Shown here piece after piece: positions 7,698 to 13,537 of a DNA stretch of 64,000 nt. Both the position numbers and the translations under genes were made by a program. The stretch spans positions 1,054,001-1,118,000 of the forward strand of contig NZ_JBHUGF010000010.1 in assembly GCF_042681745.1 (NCBI RefSeq), read 5' to 3'. Below the pieces are notes generated by a model. It searched no databases. It saw only the letters and a program-made list of their open reading frames with translations, and was not told the DNA's origin. This stretch comes from Saccharibacillus nicotianae (lineage in GTDB: Bacteria > Bacillota > Bacilli > Paenibacillales > Paenibacillaceae). Position 1 is the first letter of the stretch. Every line of letters starts with the position of its first letter.

Positions 7698-7993
7698 CTA
7701 TGAGAATCAACGTAATTGGTGATATTTGGATCACGTCAACAGAATATGGATACACAGTGACGAACGAACACAAAGAAATGAAAAAGCTGGTCAATGCAAA
7801 GACTGAGGAAGTCACATATACACCACACGTATACGGAAAAAAATCATACTTTTCTAAACTTGATCATTGCTTAGAAGATGTTTTTGAACGTTGCGTAGAT
7901 AAAAGTGAAGCCGCTACATTAACTGAATTGCTTACAGAGATCAAAGAAATCAAAGACTACCTGAAAGGATTCAGATTGGAGTTAGAAGTATGA
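7694..7993 (+). CDS. Hypothetical phage protein, possibly DUF5405-like, 99 aa
   Basis: Ninety-nine residues. The N-terminus (INVIGDIWITSTEYGYTV) and the later YGKKSYFSKLDHCLEDV segment recall the small DUF5405-type proteins found beside replication genes in phages, with a C-terminal helical tail. The match is by memory and moderate. AGGAGGATGA precedes and partly overlaps the start, and the gene is coupled by an ATGA overlap to the next frame. Confidence 0.7.
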   Translation: MTMRINVIGDIWITSTEYGYTVTNEHKEMKKLVNAKTEEVTYTPHVYGKKSYFSKLDHCLEDVFERCVDKSEAATLTELLTEIKEIKDYLKGFRLELEV

Positions 7994-8193
7994 AAGTAGA
8001 CGATTACGACCTATTCGACCAAGACTATGAAGAATTTGTCAAACGTGGACGGCAAGCCTTTGGAATGGAGGGTACACATGTCAGCAACACACGAACGGAT
8101 CATGAATCAGATACTGAAAGACAACCGCTATCTGCTCAAAGAAGCATTGGGCCGTGTCGATCGTTTATTGGTATCTATATCGAAGGATGCTAG
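7990..8193 (+). CDS. Small acidic hypothetical protein, 67 aa, overlaps next gene
   Basis: It starts in an ATGA overlap with the preceding gene and has an acidic N-terminus (MKVDDYDLFDQDYEEF). From 8078 on it shares its DNA with the following gene in another frame. Either both proteins are made, or only the first 30 residues matter. The second half (Arg, Ser, Gln rich) looks less protein-like than the competing frame, so the true extent is uncertain. Confidence 0.5.
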   Translation: MKVDDYDLFDQDYEEFVKRGRQAFGMEGTHVSNTRTDHESDTERQPLSAQRSIGPCRSFIGIYIEGC

Positions 8194-8287
8194 TGCCAAC
8201 TATATCAAAGCGGAGTTTAGACAAGAACGCGTCAATAAGGAACTGTGCGATATCTTCGCTGAGCTAGAAAGAGAACGGGAGGGATAA
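8078..8287 (+). CDS. Small helical hypothetical protein, 69 aa
   Basis: Begins MSATHERIMNQILKDNRYLL and is helical throughout, ending with a charged tail (FAELEREREG). GGAGGG at 8067-8072 gives a good ribosome site for the ATG at 8078, which is preferred to an upstream in-frame ATG at 8027. It overlaps the preceding frame by 116 nt. Function unknown. Confidence 0.65.
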   Translation: MSATHERIMNQILKDNRYLLKEALGRVDRLLVSISKDASANYIKAEFRQERVNKELCDIFAELEREREG

Positions 8288-8289
8288 CC

Positions 8290-8475
8290 ATGGTACGTGC
8301 AGATGAACAGATGTTTGAACCTGTCAAACCAAACCACCTTTGTATTCATCCAGCATGGGTCTATCTAGCAGCAGATCAAAAAAATGTTAGTCGCCAACTA
8401 CTGCATTATCGTTTGAAAAAAGGAGAATCCTACGAAAAAGCAGTACGGAAACCTTACCACAAAGGAGATATATGA
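8290..8475 (+). CDS. Small protein with HTH-like C-terminal motif, 61 aa
   Basis: Sixty-one residues. The C-terminal half (NVSRQLLHYRLKKGESYEKA) resembles the short helix-turn-helix repeat seen in phage and HNH-associated proteins (pattern: x-S-x-x-x-V/L-x-x-R-L-K-x-G-W/E-S-x-E-x-A). The rest gives no clue. A GGGAGGG ribosome site precedes the ATG. It may bind DNA; function unknown. Confidence 0.65.
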   Translation: MVRADEQMFEPVKPNHLCIHPAWVYLAADQKNVSRQLLHYRLKKGESYEKAVRKPYHKGDI

Positions 8476-8476
8476 A

Positions 8477-8728
8477 ATGAAATACACAGTCACTCAAGTC
8501 GGCAGACGGTGGTTTAAAGTCAAAGCAGAAGTCAGTACGTTTCGTAAGGGTATCGAGTCTATTGCTGTGGTGGTGGATGTGGAAGCAACTCTTAAAGAAT
8601 ACGATGGTCATCACCGTTGGGTTTTATCTGGATTAGGTAAATCTAAATATCATAATGGAATTAAAGAAGCTTTGAATAATCGAATTGAATTCCTTAAAAG
8701 AACAGATGCAGAAAGGTTGCCGTTCTGA
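8477..8728 (+). CDS. Hypothetical phage protein, 83 aa
   Basis: Unknown function. Beta-rich first half (YTVTQVGRRWFKVKAEV, SIAVVVDVEATL) and helical end. AAGGAGATAT at about 8461-8470 is a good ribosome site. Its stop overlaps the start of the next small frame (TGATG). Confidence 0.75.
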   Translation: MKYTVTQVGRRWFKVKAEVSTFRKGIESIAVVVDVEATLKEYDGHHRWVLSGLGKSKYHNGIKEALNNRIEFLKRTDAERLPF

Positions 8729-8916
8729 TGCGAACCAATCCTTTTTATCAAAAATACAACAAACAACGAATTGTAGACAACGGAAGAACTATTGGAGAAG
8801 TGTATTTCTACAACGAGAAGGCGGAGGAGAGACATGCAGCGATTGATTATACCCGGAACCGTGCCAAGCGTGAATACCATGTACAAGGACAAATGGATCA
8901 AAAGAAGAAAGTTTAG
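8728..8916 (+). CDS. Small basic hypothetical protein, 62 aa, overlaps rusA
   Basis: Starts in a TGATG overlap with the preceding stop. Residues 1-40 look like a real small protein (MRTNPFYQKYNKQRIVDNGR, then VYFYNEKAEERH). From 8834 on it overlaps the RusA gene in another frame for 83 nt. Function unknown. Possibly a coupling leader for rusA. Confidence 0.5.
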   Translation: MRTNPFYQKYNKQRIVDNGRTIGEVYFYNEKAEERHAAIDYTRNRAKREYHVQGQMDQKKKV

Positions 8917-9214
8917 GGTCTATACGGATGACGCACAATCATGGGAAGACTTGTGTATCTTGTTAGCTAATCAGTGGATGGCAAGTAGTAAGTGGTCTCA
9001 GACGTCGGAGAAAGTCGTTTTACGCATTTGGTTCTATTGGAAAGACAATAAACGCAGAGATACACATAATTGTCTAAAAATAATGCTAGACGCTTTACAA
9101 CGTGCAGGTGTTTACGAAGATGATTATAAAGCGTTACCAAGGATTATAGATTTTGAAGTGGATAAGTCGAATCCGAGAGTTGAAATTGAAATAGAATTGT
9201 TAGGTCAATCTTGA
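8834..9214 (+). CDS. rusA: RusA-family Holliday junction resolvase
   Basis: A 126-residue RusA-type endonuclease. The start has the family pattern (IIPGTVPSVNTMYK) and the catalytic segment is DTHNCLKIMLDALQRAGVYEDD, with the acidic residues that bind magnesium. RusA cuts four-way junctions produced by recombination and replication. GGAGGAGAG immediately before the ATG at 8834 fixes this start; an upstream ATG at 8792 would add a basic stretch unlike the family. It belongs with the annealing protein and SSB in the phage recombination set. Confidence 0.92.
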   Translation: MQRLIIPGTVPSVNTMYKDKWIKRRKFRVYTDDAQSWEDLCILLANQWMASSKWSQTSEKVVLRIWFYWKDNKRRDTHNCLKIMLDALQRAGVYEDDYKALPRIIDFEVDKSNPRVEIEIELLGQS

Positions 9215-9233
9215 GAGGACGGAGACATACGAC

Positions 9234-9365
9234 ATGATAAAAGAAGAAATCTTAGATCAGATCGAAGATCGTATAGAAGATTTGTTGGATGAAGTAGATA
9301 TAGCAGATGAAGATTTGGTACGCGAGTTTCGCAGAAAATTTAATGAACTCAAAAGTCAATTATGA
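9234..9365 (+). CDS. Small acidic coiled-coil protein, 43 aa
   Basis: A short gene with a fully open frame of 43 residues, very acidic and heptad-like (MIKEEILDQIEDRIEDLLDE). GAGAGGACGGAG at 9212-9224 gives a ribosome site. Its stop overlaps the methyltransferase ATG in an ATGA arrangement, so it is very likely translated. Function unknown; a small helical acidic protein beside a methyltransferase could mimic DNA, but that is speculation. Confidence 0.65.
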   Translation: MIKEEILDQIEDRIEDLLDEVDIADEDLVREFRRKFNELKSQL

Positions 9366-10531
9366 AAAAGTTAAGTCTGTTTAGCGGCATTGGTGGAATT
9401 GATCTAGCAGCGGAATGGGCCGGTATAGAAACAATAGCATTTTGCGAACGTGAAGAATTTCCGCAGAAAGTATTACAAAAGAACTTTCCAGGCATCCCGA
9501 TCTATGACGATGTTTGCGAACTCACAAAGGAGAAACTAGAAAATGATGGAATCGACACACGAACAATTGACCTTATTTCAGCCGGATATCCTTGCCAGCC
9601 TTTCAGTCACGCCGGGAAGCGCCGCGGCAAAGAAGATGACCGTCACCTCTGGCCAGAAGTTGCTAGACTCATACGTGAAATCCGACCCACTTTTTTCCTT
9701 GGCGAAAATGTTGCTGGTCACATCACGATGGGACTCGACGATGTGCTTGCTGATCTGGAAAACGAAGGTTACGACACACAAACATTTGTTATTCCATCTG
9801 CAAGCGTCGGTGCCCCGCATAGACGAGAAAGAGTCTTCATTGTGGGCTACGCCAAATACGATGGATCATATGAATCAGAGATCGGAAGAAGCATTGATTC
9901 GACAAGCAACCACTTCGAGAAAAGGGAGAACAAAGCCAGCCAACTTAAGGGAACAAGTCGATCCAACCACTCTAAGACTCTGGGCGACTCCACAAGCAAG
10001 AGACTATCGCAGTGGAGACAATCCAGATTCAGTCAGACGACAGAGAAAAGTGGAACAGGGCTGGGGCGGCAACTTGAACGATCAAGTCAAATTTTGGCCC
10101 ACACCACGAGCAAGCGATCCAGACAAACGTGGGAATGTGAATCCGTACGATCAGAGAAATGGACTACCAGCAGCAGTAAAGCTTTGGTCGACTCCAAAAT
10201 CAAACGACTGCAAGGGAGCGAGAACGCCAGAAAAAATGGCGTTAACAGGTCGCAATCCCGAAACCAACAGCTTGTCGGATGCGATACGGATCAAACAGGA
10301 AGGTCAATTGAATCCGGCATGGGTGGAGTCCTTGATGGGATTCCCGGAAGGTTGGACGAACATAGATGGCCAGCCGCACTAGGGGAAGAACAATATGATT
10401 GGGAGCCGCCGCGGATTGCTAATGGAGTAAAAGATCGAGTTGGTCGCTTAAAAGGATTAGGTAATGCAGTGAATCCACACCAAATTTATCCTGTCTTAGC
10501 AGCGCTCAAGGCAGTGAATGACAGTCTATAG
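9362..10531 (+). CDS. C5-cytosine DNA methyltransferase
   Basis: A 389-residue enzyme that adds a methyl group to C5 of cytosine using SAM. Motif I is LFSGIGGIDLAAEWAG at 5-20; motif IV is GYPCQPFSHAGKRRG near 75-90 with the catalytic Cys; motif VI is ENVAGH; motif VIII is PHRRERVFIVG. Motifs IX-X are RVGRLKGLGNAVNPHQIYP near the C-terminus. Residues 165-330, the target-recognition region, are low-complexity Ser/Arg/Gln rich with repeats such as LGDSTSKRL and LAHTTSKRS. This same DNA encodes another protein in the +1 frame. No restriction enzyme is adjacent, so protection of phage DNA from host restriction is the likely role. Confidence 0.93.
   Translation: MKKLSLFSGIGGIDLAAEWAGIETIAFCEREEFPQKVLQKNFPGIPIYDDVCELTKEKLENDGIDTRTIDLISAGYPCQPFSHAGKRRGKEDDRHLWPEVARLIREIRPTFFLGENVAGHITMGLDDVLADLENEGYDTQTFVIPSASVGAPHRRERVFIVGYAKYDGSYESEIGRSIDSTSNHFEKRENKASQLKGTSRSNHSKTLGDSTSKRLSQWRQSRFSQTTEKSGTGLGRQLERSSQILAHTTSKRSRQTWECESVRSEKWTTSSSKALVDSKIKRLQGSENARKNGVNRSQSRNQQLVGCDTDQTGRSIESGMGGVLDGIPGRLDEHRWPAALGEEQYDWEPPRIANGVKDRVGRLKGLGNAVNPHQIYPVLAALKAVNDSL
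9543..10382 (+). CDS. Nested overlapping gene in +1 frame of the methyltransferase gene
   Basis: A 279-residue open frame lies completely inside the methyltransferase gene, shifted by +1. It begins MMESTHEQLTLFQPDILASL and has a well-placed AAAGGAGA at 9526-9533, nine nt before the ATG. It carries four copies of an [LF]W[APS]TPxxxD motif (residues 100, 146, 184, 214) and a family-like end (GQLNPAWVESLMGFPEGWT). I recall phage proteins with KMTVTSG, LLxSxxWDST and LWxTP motifs of this type, of unknown function, often near or overlapping methylase genes. Both frames therefore look coding. Confidence 0.75.
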   Translation: MMESTHEQLTLFQPDILASLSVTPGSAAAKKMTVTSGQKLLDSYVKSDPLFSLAKMLLVTSRWDSTMCLLIWKTKVTTHKHLLFHLQASVPRIDEKESSLWATPNTMDHMNQRSEEALIRQATTSRKGRTKPANLREQVDPTTLRLWATPQARDYRSGDNPDSVRRQRKVEQGWGGNLNDQVKFWPTPRASDPDKRGNVNPYDQRNGLPAAVKLWSTPKSNDCKGARTPEKMALTGRNPETNSLSDAIRIKQEGQLNPAWVESLMGFPEGWTNIDGQPH

Positions 10532-10560
10532 ATCAGTCAGCCTATAAAGGGGAGATAACC

Positions 10561-10938
10561 GTGACAGATACAACGGAAACTGTAAAATTATCTGAATTGT
10601 CAGAAGAAACTATTCTTAGTTATGTGGATGCAAATTATACGTTAACAGTATCTGAATTACGCAAACAAACAAAAGAAGATAATAGCTTAATTAACCAAAA
10701 ATGGTATGTAGCCATAGAAGCACGTTGGCATCCATCTGCAAAAGAAATGATCGATGTTTACGTTGATCAGCAGTATCAAGATATGTATGAAGATTGGGAT
10801 GAACGAGCATACGACTGCTTAAAGCAAGAACATTATGATCGTTTACAAGCTGTGCTAGATGAAGCATTTAAAAGCGGACATGCTACAGAATATTGGGAAC
10901 TCAATGGGCCAGAAGTAATCATAGATAAGTTAGATTAA
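10561..10938 (+). CDS. Hypothetical acidic phage protein, 125 aa
   Basis: Unknown function. GTG start preceded by AAAGGGGAGATAACC. The protein is acidic and helical, with many Tyr, Asp and Trp residues (DVYVDQQYQDMYEDWDERAY). No motif recognised. Followed by a short stable hairpin and then the next gene. Confidence 0.75.
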   Translation: MTDTTETVKLSELSEETILSYVDANYTLTVSELRKQTKEDNSLINQKWYVAIEARWHPSAKEMIDVYVDQQYQDMYEDWDERAYDCLKQEHYDRLQAVLDEAFKSGHATEYWELNGPEVIIDKLD

Positions 10939-10950
10939 TCAATCATAGAG

Positions 10951-10970
10951 GGGGAACAACTCTGTTCCCC
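10951..10970 (+). promoter_or_regulatory. GC-rich hairpin just upstream of a ribosome site
   Basis: GGGGAAC (10951-10957) pairs perfectly with GTTCCCC (10964-10970) around a 6-nt loop. It has no T-tract and is followed within 7 nt by AAAGGAG of the next gene. A similar hairpin at 11959-11979 has the same relation to the next ribosome site. It may protect the mRNA, mark processing or block upstream ribosomes. Confidence 0.55.
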
Positions 10971-10990
10971 TACCACAAAGGAGAATGAAC

Positions 10991-11425
10991 ATGAGTACAG
11001 ACAAGTTAAAAAAAGGCGATCAAGTCGTTATGCACACTTGTATTGAAGCAGAAACACATGCTGGACACATCTGGACGTGTAGAGGGGATCAATTCACTCG
11101 TGGTACAGGGGTGTATGCTCAAGACTCAGTATTTCTTGAAGGATTTAGCGGTTCGTTCGCACCAGAGTTTTTACAAAAGGTCAATGTGGAAGATGTTCAA
11201 GGCATACAGTGGATCAAATACGATCCTACTGACCGTTCAATCGAAAGTCACGTCAGTTATATTGTGACGGATGGTAATAAAACGATGATTGCTGAACATG
11301 CAGTGTTTGGCGGGAAGTATTCTTGGTTCATTGACGAATCTGTCATCGGATGGTCTCTTATCGACTGGGTGAAATACTATGCAGTTATCAACTTGCCAGT
11401 ACAGGAAGGAGATACAGAGGTATGA
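10991..11425 (+). CDS. Hypothetical phage protein, 144 aa
   Basis: Unknown soluble protein; its first 60 residues look like a small beta barrel (KKGDQVVMHTC, HIWTCRGDQF, VFLEGFSGSF), and its second half is aromatic rich. The second ATG (10991) is chosen because AAAGGAG at 10977-10983 is 7 nt away, whereas the first ATG (10985) is only 1 nt away. Its stop overlaps the next start. Confidence 0.75.
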   Translation: MSTDKLKKGDQVVMHTCIEAETHAGHIWTCRGDQFTRGTGVYAQDSVFLEGFSGSFAPEFLQKVNVEDVQGIQWIKYDPTDRSIESHVSYIVTDGNKTMIAEHAVFGGKYSWFIDESVIGWSLIDWVKYYAVINLPVQEGDTEV

Positions 11426-11793
11426 CACAACAAAAACGTATCGCGGAGGAAGATTTAAACAGATGCAAGCTTAATGGAGGATTCATCTATGACGAAGTGT
11501 TACCTTACTGGATCAAAGAAGCAGAAAGAATGAGAGCTAGAGCCGATCAATTGGCTTCTGAATCATCCAGCCAATTTGTGAGTACGACAAATGCCTTAAT
11601 GCGTGCAGAAGCAGCAGAGCAGGAGTTAGAAGCTCAACGTATACGGGCAGACAAAGCCGAGCAACTCATTAATACGATTGATGAAGCTTTAGACGAAGAA
11701 TTCAAACTTGGCGAATGGGACGATTTCATGAATCTGATCCACAAGGAAATCACAGCCTACCGAGAAAGCAGTACAGATGGTCATACATCTTAA
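11422..11793 (+). CDS. Hypothetical coiled-coil phage protein, 123 aa
   Basis: Unknown function. Residues 25-95 are Ala, Glu and Arg rich and form a clear coiled-coil candidate (RAEAAEQELEAQRIRADKAE). Starts in an ATGA overlap with the preceding gene, and ends overlapping the next small gene by 17 nt. Similar Ala/Glu-rich helical proteins are common in the accessory part of early phage operons. Confidence 0.72.
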   Translation: MTQQKRIAEEDLNRCKLNGGFIYDEVLPYWIKEAERMRARADQLASESSSQFVSTTNALMRAEAAEQELEAQRIRADKAEQLINTIDEALDEEFKLGEWDDFMNLIHKEITAYRESSTDGHTS

Positions 11794-11953
11794 ACGACGT
11801 ATTGAGCGTTTCTACACAGACACAGACGAACGTGAAGTATTCGCTTTATATGAAGATGTAGACGAGAACATTCACTTTAAATACACCGATTACGACACAG
11901 ACATGCACCAGATGCACAGTTGTCATTTTGAAAAGCAATTCAAGCGTATATAA
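11777..11953 (+). CDS. Small hypothetical protein, 58 aa
   Basis: A 58-residue open frame (MVIHLKRRIERFYTDTDERE at the start) filling an otherwise empty gap between two genes and overlapping the upstream gene by 17 nt. It is charged, aromatic and His-rich near the end (DTDMHQMHSCHF). The ribosome site is weak, which fits coupled translation. Function unknown. Confidence 0.55.
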   Translation: MVIHLKRRIERFYTDTDEREVFALYEDVDENIHFKYTDYDTDMHQMHSCHFEKQFKRI

Positions 11954-11958
11954 CACAC

Positions 11959-11979
11959 AGGGGCAGTACTACTGTCCCT
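11959..11979 (+). promoter_or_regulatory. Second GC-rich hairpin upstream of a ribosome site
   Basis: AGGGGCAG (11959-11966) pairs with CTGTCCCT (11972-11979), eight pairs including one G-U, around a 5-nt loop. There is no T-tract; AAGGAG of the next gene follows 5-10 nt later. The arrangement repeats that at 10951-10970. Confidence 0.55.
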
Positions 11980-11995
11980 ACTCTAAGGAGATTGC

Positions 11996-12259
11996 ATGAA
12001 ATCACCGCAAGACATTATCAATCATTACAAGGAGCGATTATCTATGTCAGATCAAGACAAAGTGAAAGCAAAGACTTACTGGGTATGGACAGAACTAGCC
12101 GAACGTAAGAATCCAGCATACAGTCGCACAGGCTATCCCGTATGGGACACGTATTTATATGAAGCGCCAACATTCATGCTAACCGATGGATTGATTGCAG
12201 ATGCATCGGAAGTGGATGGAAACGAAGGGCAAGTAACTATGCTAGATTTGGGAGTGTGA
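11996..12259 (+). CDS. Hypothetical phage protein, 87 aa
   Basis: Unknown function. AAGGAG at 11985-11990 precedes the ATG by 5 nt; an internal ATG at 12044 is also possible. Acidic, with aromatic residues in the middle (KTYWVWTELAERKNPAYSR). No known motif. Confidence 0.7.
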   Translation: MKSPQDIINHYKERLSMSDQDKVKAKTYWVWTELAERKNPAYSRTGYPVWDTYLYEAPTFMLTDGLIADASEVDGNEGQVTMLDLGV

Positions 12260-12263
12260 GAAT

Positions 12264-12467
12264 ATGTGGATCGTATCAGTAAACATGAAATATTATCCGT
12301 ATATGGCTGAATTTGATGATTATGAAGAAGCACTTAAGTACTATAATGAAGAAATTTCTTATTATGGACGAGAAGAGTATGCAATAGATGAATATACAAA
12401 TATTTATATGGCTAAGGTAGAAAAATTTGAAAAGTATACAGAGGAAGGTGAAACAGATGGAGAATAA
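12264..12467 (+). CDS. Small Tyr/Glu-rich hypothetical protein, 67 aa
   Basis: Unknown function. Contains 14 or so tyrosines in 67 residues (YYPYMAEFDDYEEALKYYNE), acidic overall. Located between two small accessory genes; ends 11 nt inside the ArpU-type regulator gene. Ribosome site GGGAGTG precedes the start. Confidence 0.7.
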   Translation: MWIVSVNMKYYPYMAEFDDYEEALKYYNEEISYYGREEYAIDEYTNIYMAKVEKFEKYTEEGETDGE

Positions 12468-12921
12468 CGAAGTCTTTCAACTATGCTTTCCAGGCACTTC
12501 CATAGACGAGTCTGCTACATTCGATCGAGTAGAAAAAGAACTGAAGAAAGCGGCGTTCTACGAGCAATATGGATTTGTACGTGATGAAGCGAAAACAACG
12601 CCGAGTTACATCTATAAAGAAAACTCAGGCATGGGCGAAATCAGCAAGCAGACTGAGAACATTGCTATTCGCAATATTGATAAAGAAGATTCGCTCCATA
12701 GGTCGTACATGAACGTGACAAGAGCACTTAATCGTCTTAGCATGGAACATCGCAACTTAATCACATCACGCTATATGTGCGAACCTGAGCCGATTGATTT
12801 GAATGTATACACATCACTGGGCATGTCAGAGCGAACGTACTATAGAGTGAAGAAAGAAGCGTTGTCTAAACTTGCTTACTCGCTCAACTTGGAAGTAAGG
12901 ACAGAACCGATTGAGGGATAA
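12457..12921 (+). CDS. ArpU-family late transcription activator
   Basis: A 154-residue protein of the ArpU/RinA-like sigma-factor-type family that turns on phage late genes. A helical N-terminus leads to a C-terminal sigma-region-4-like helix-turn-helix (SYMNVTRALNRLSMEHRNLI, then SLGMSERTYYRVKKEALSKL). GAGGAAGGTG 6-10 nt before the ATG at 12457 supports this start over the upstream ATG at 12427. It is the last gene before the late operon, and its stop is immediately followed by three TGGCAG repeats and a -10-like box, which are its likely target. Confidence 0.9.
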   Translation: MENNEVFQLCFPGTSIDESATFDRVEKELKKAAFYEQYGFVRDEAKTTPSYIYKENSGMGEISKQTENIAIRNIDKEDSLHRSYMNVTRALNRLSMEHRNLITSRYMCEPEPIDLNVYTSLGMSERTYYRVKKEALSKLAYSLNLEVRTEPIEG

Positions 12922-12976
12922 TGGCAGTAACTTGGCAGGATGTTGGCAGGGTATTAGGTGATAAAGCTGTTATAGT
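12922..12976 (+). promoter_or_regulatory. Candidate late promoter with three TGGCAG activator repeats
   Basis: TGGCAG occurs at 12922, 12933 and 12944, exactly 11 bp apart, starting one base after the ArpU stop codon. A TATAGT box follows at 12971-12976. Repeats on one helical face upstream of a -10 without an obvious -35 fit an activator-dependent promoter. That ArpU binds here is inferred from position. Confidence 0.65.
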
Positions 12977-13020
12977 AATAGTATAGAAAATTATGAGTGG
13001 CGGAAGATAGACGCAAATAA

Positions 13021-13130
13021 ATGACGAATGGGATGTTGTCCCTAGCCGACGGTCTGTGCACAGGTTCGCTAAAAAATATCGGAGAAATTCGTCATGTTCA
13101 TAGGTGAAAGTCCTATGGCTCATATCGGCT
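13021..13130 (+). ncRNA. Structured RNA candidate in the late leader
   Basis: The sequence folds into a closed multi-branch unit: ATGACGAAT (13021-13029) pairs with ATTCGTCAT (13087-13095), enclosing a GGGA/TCCC hairpin (13030-13042), a CCGA/TCGG helix (13046-13049 with 13079-13082) and a CTGTGCACAG palindrome (13054-13063). A hairpin CATAGG/CCTATG (13099-13117) follows. AGCCGA (13044-13049) can alternatively pair with TCGGCT (13125-13130), giving two exclusive folds. No ORF covers it. It lies between the late promoter and a tRNA gene. Confidence 0.6.
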
Positions 13131-13169
13131 TTTCAGTTGTTTGGCTAGAAATTAAAACAACTACCATAT

Positions 13170-13254
13170 GGATTCATGGGTGAATGGATAAACCACTACA
13201 CTGCTAACGTAGCGAAGGAGTAATCCTGTGCAGGTTCGAATCCTGCTGAATCCG
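13170..13254 (+). tRNA. tRNA-Ser (anticodon GCU)
   Basis: An 85-nt class II tRNA. The acceptor stem is perfect: GGATTCA (13170-13176) with TGAATCC (13247-13253) and discriminator G. The anticodon loop is CTGCTAA, anticodon GCT (reads AGC/AGT). A long variable arm GGA...TCC identifies serine. The T arm is GCAGG-TTCGAAT-CCTGC. CCA is not encoded. It sits alone, between the late promoter and a terminator, inside the prophage. Confidence 0.93.
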
Positions 13255-13277
13255 TTAAATAAAATAATTTCACACAA

Positions 13278-13308
13278 AGAGACTGGTCTACGGATCGGTC
13301 TCTTTTTT
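13278..13308 (+). terminator. Intrinsic terminator after the tRNA
   Basis: Eleven base pairs (13278-13288 with 13293-13303, two G-U pairs) closed by a TACG tetraloop, followed by TTTTTT. It lies between the tRNA and the first late gene, so late transcription started upstream must read through it. Confidence 0.88.
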
Positions 13309-13328
13309 ATGTGTTGGGAGGGTATAAG

Positions 13329-13523
13329 ATGAAATACTTTAACACTCTATACAACAAGACATTAGGAGAAGCAACAGATTCCGAGTTGTGGCAAGAGATC
13401 AATCGACGTGAACAAGAGAAGATACAACAACGTTCCGTAGGTATCTCTTATAGTAAGAAAAAAACGGACAGATGGAATAAAGATCAGGCTGATAAAGCAC
13501 CGGGAGTAATCAAATTACCATAG
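13329..13523 (+). CDS. Small hypothetical phage protein, 64 aa
   Basis: First gene after the terminator. GGGAGG precedes the ATG at 13329. Highly charged with Lys, Arg and Glu (begins MKYFNTLYNKTLGEATDSEL). No family recognised. Confidence 0.72.
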   Translation: MKYFNTLYNKTLGEATDSELWQEINRREQEKIQQRSVGISYSKKKTDRWNKDQADKAPGVIKLP

Positions 13524-13537
13524 TAGGAGGTTTAACA

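Noticed and set aside
10031..10200. Frameshift in the methyltransferase gene as an explanation for the second ORF
   Set aside because: Both frames are open through the whole region and the methylase frame retains motifs I to VIII before and IX-X after it, so no shift is needed.
13021..13130. Group I/II intron or omega-RNA reading of the structured leader
   Set aside because: No intron-encoded protein, no group I P/Q/R/S core, no domain V-like hairpin and no transposase nearby; only the short GGTGAAAGTCC-like loop gave a superficial likeness.
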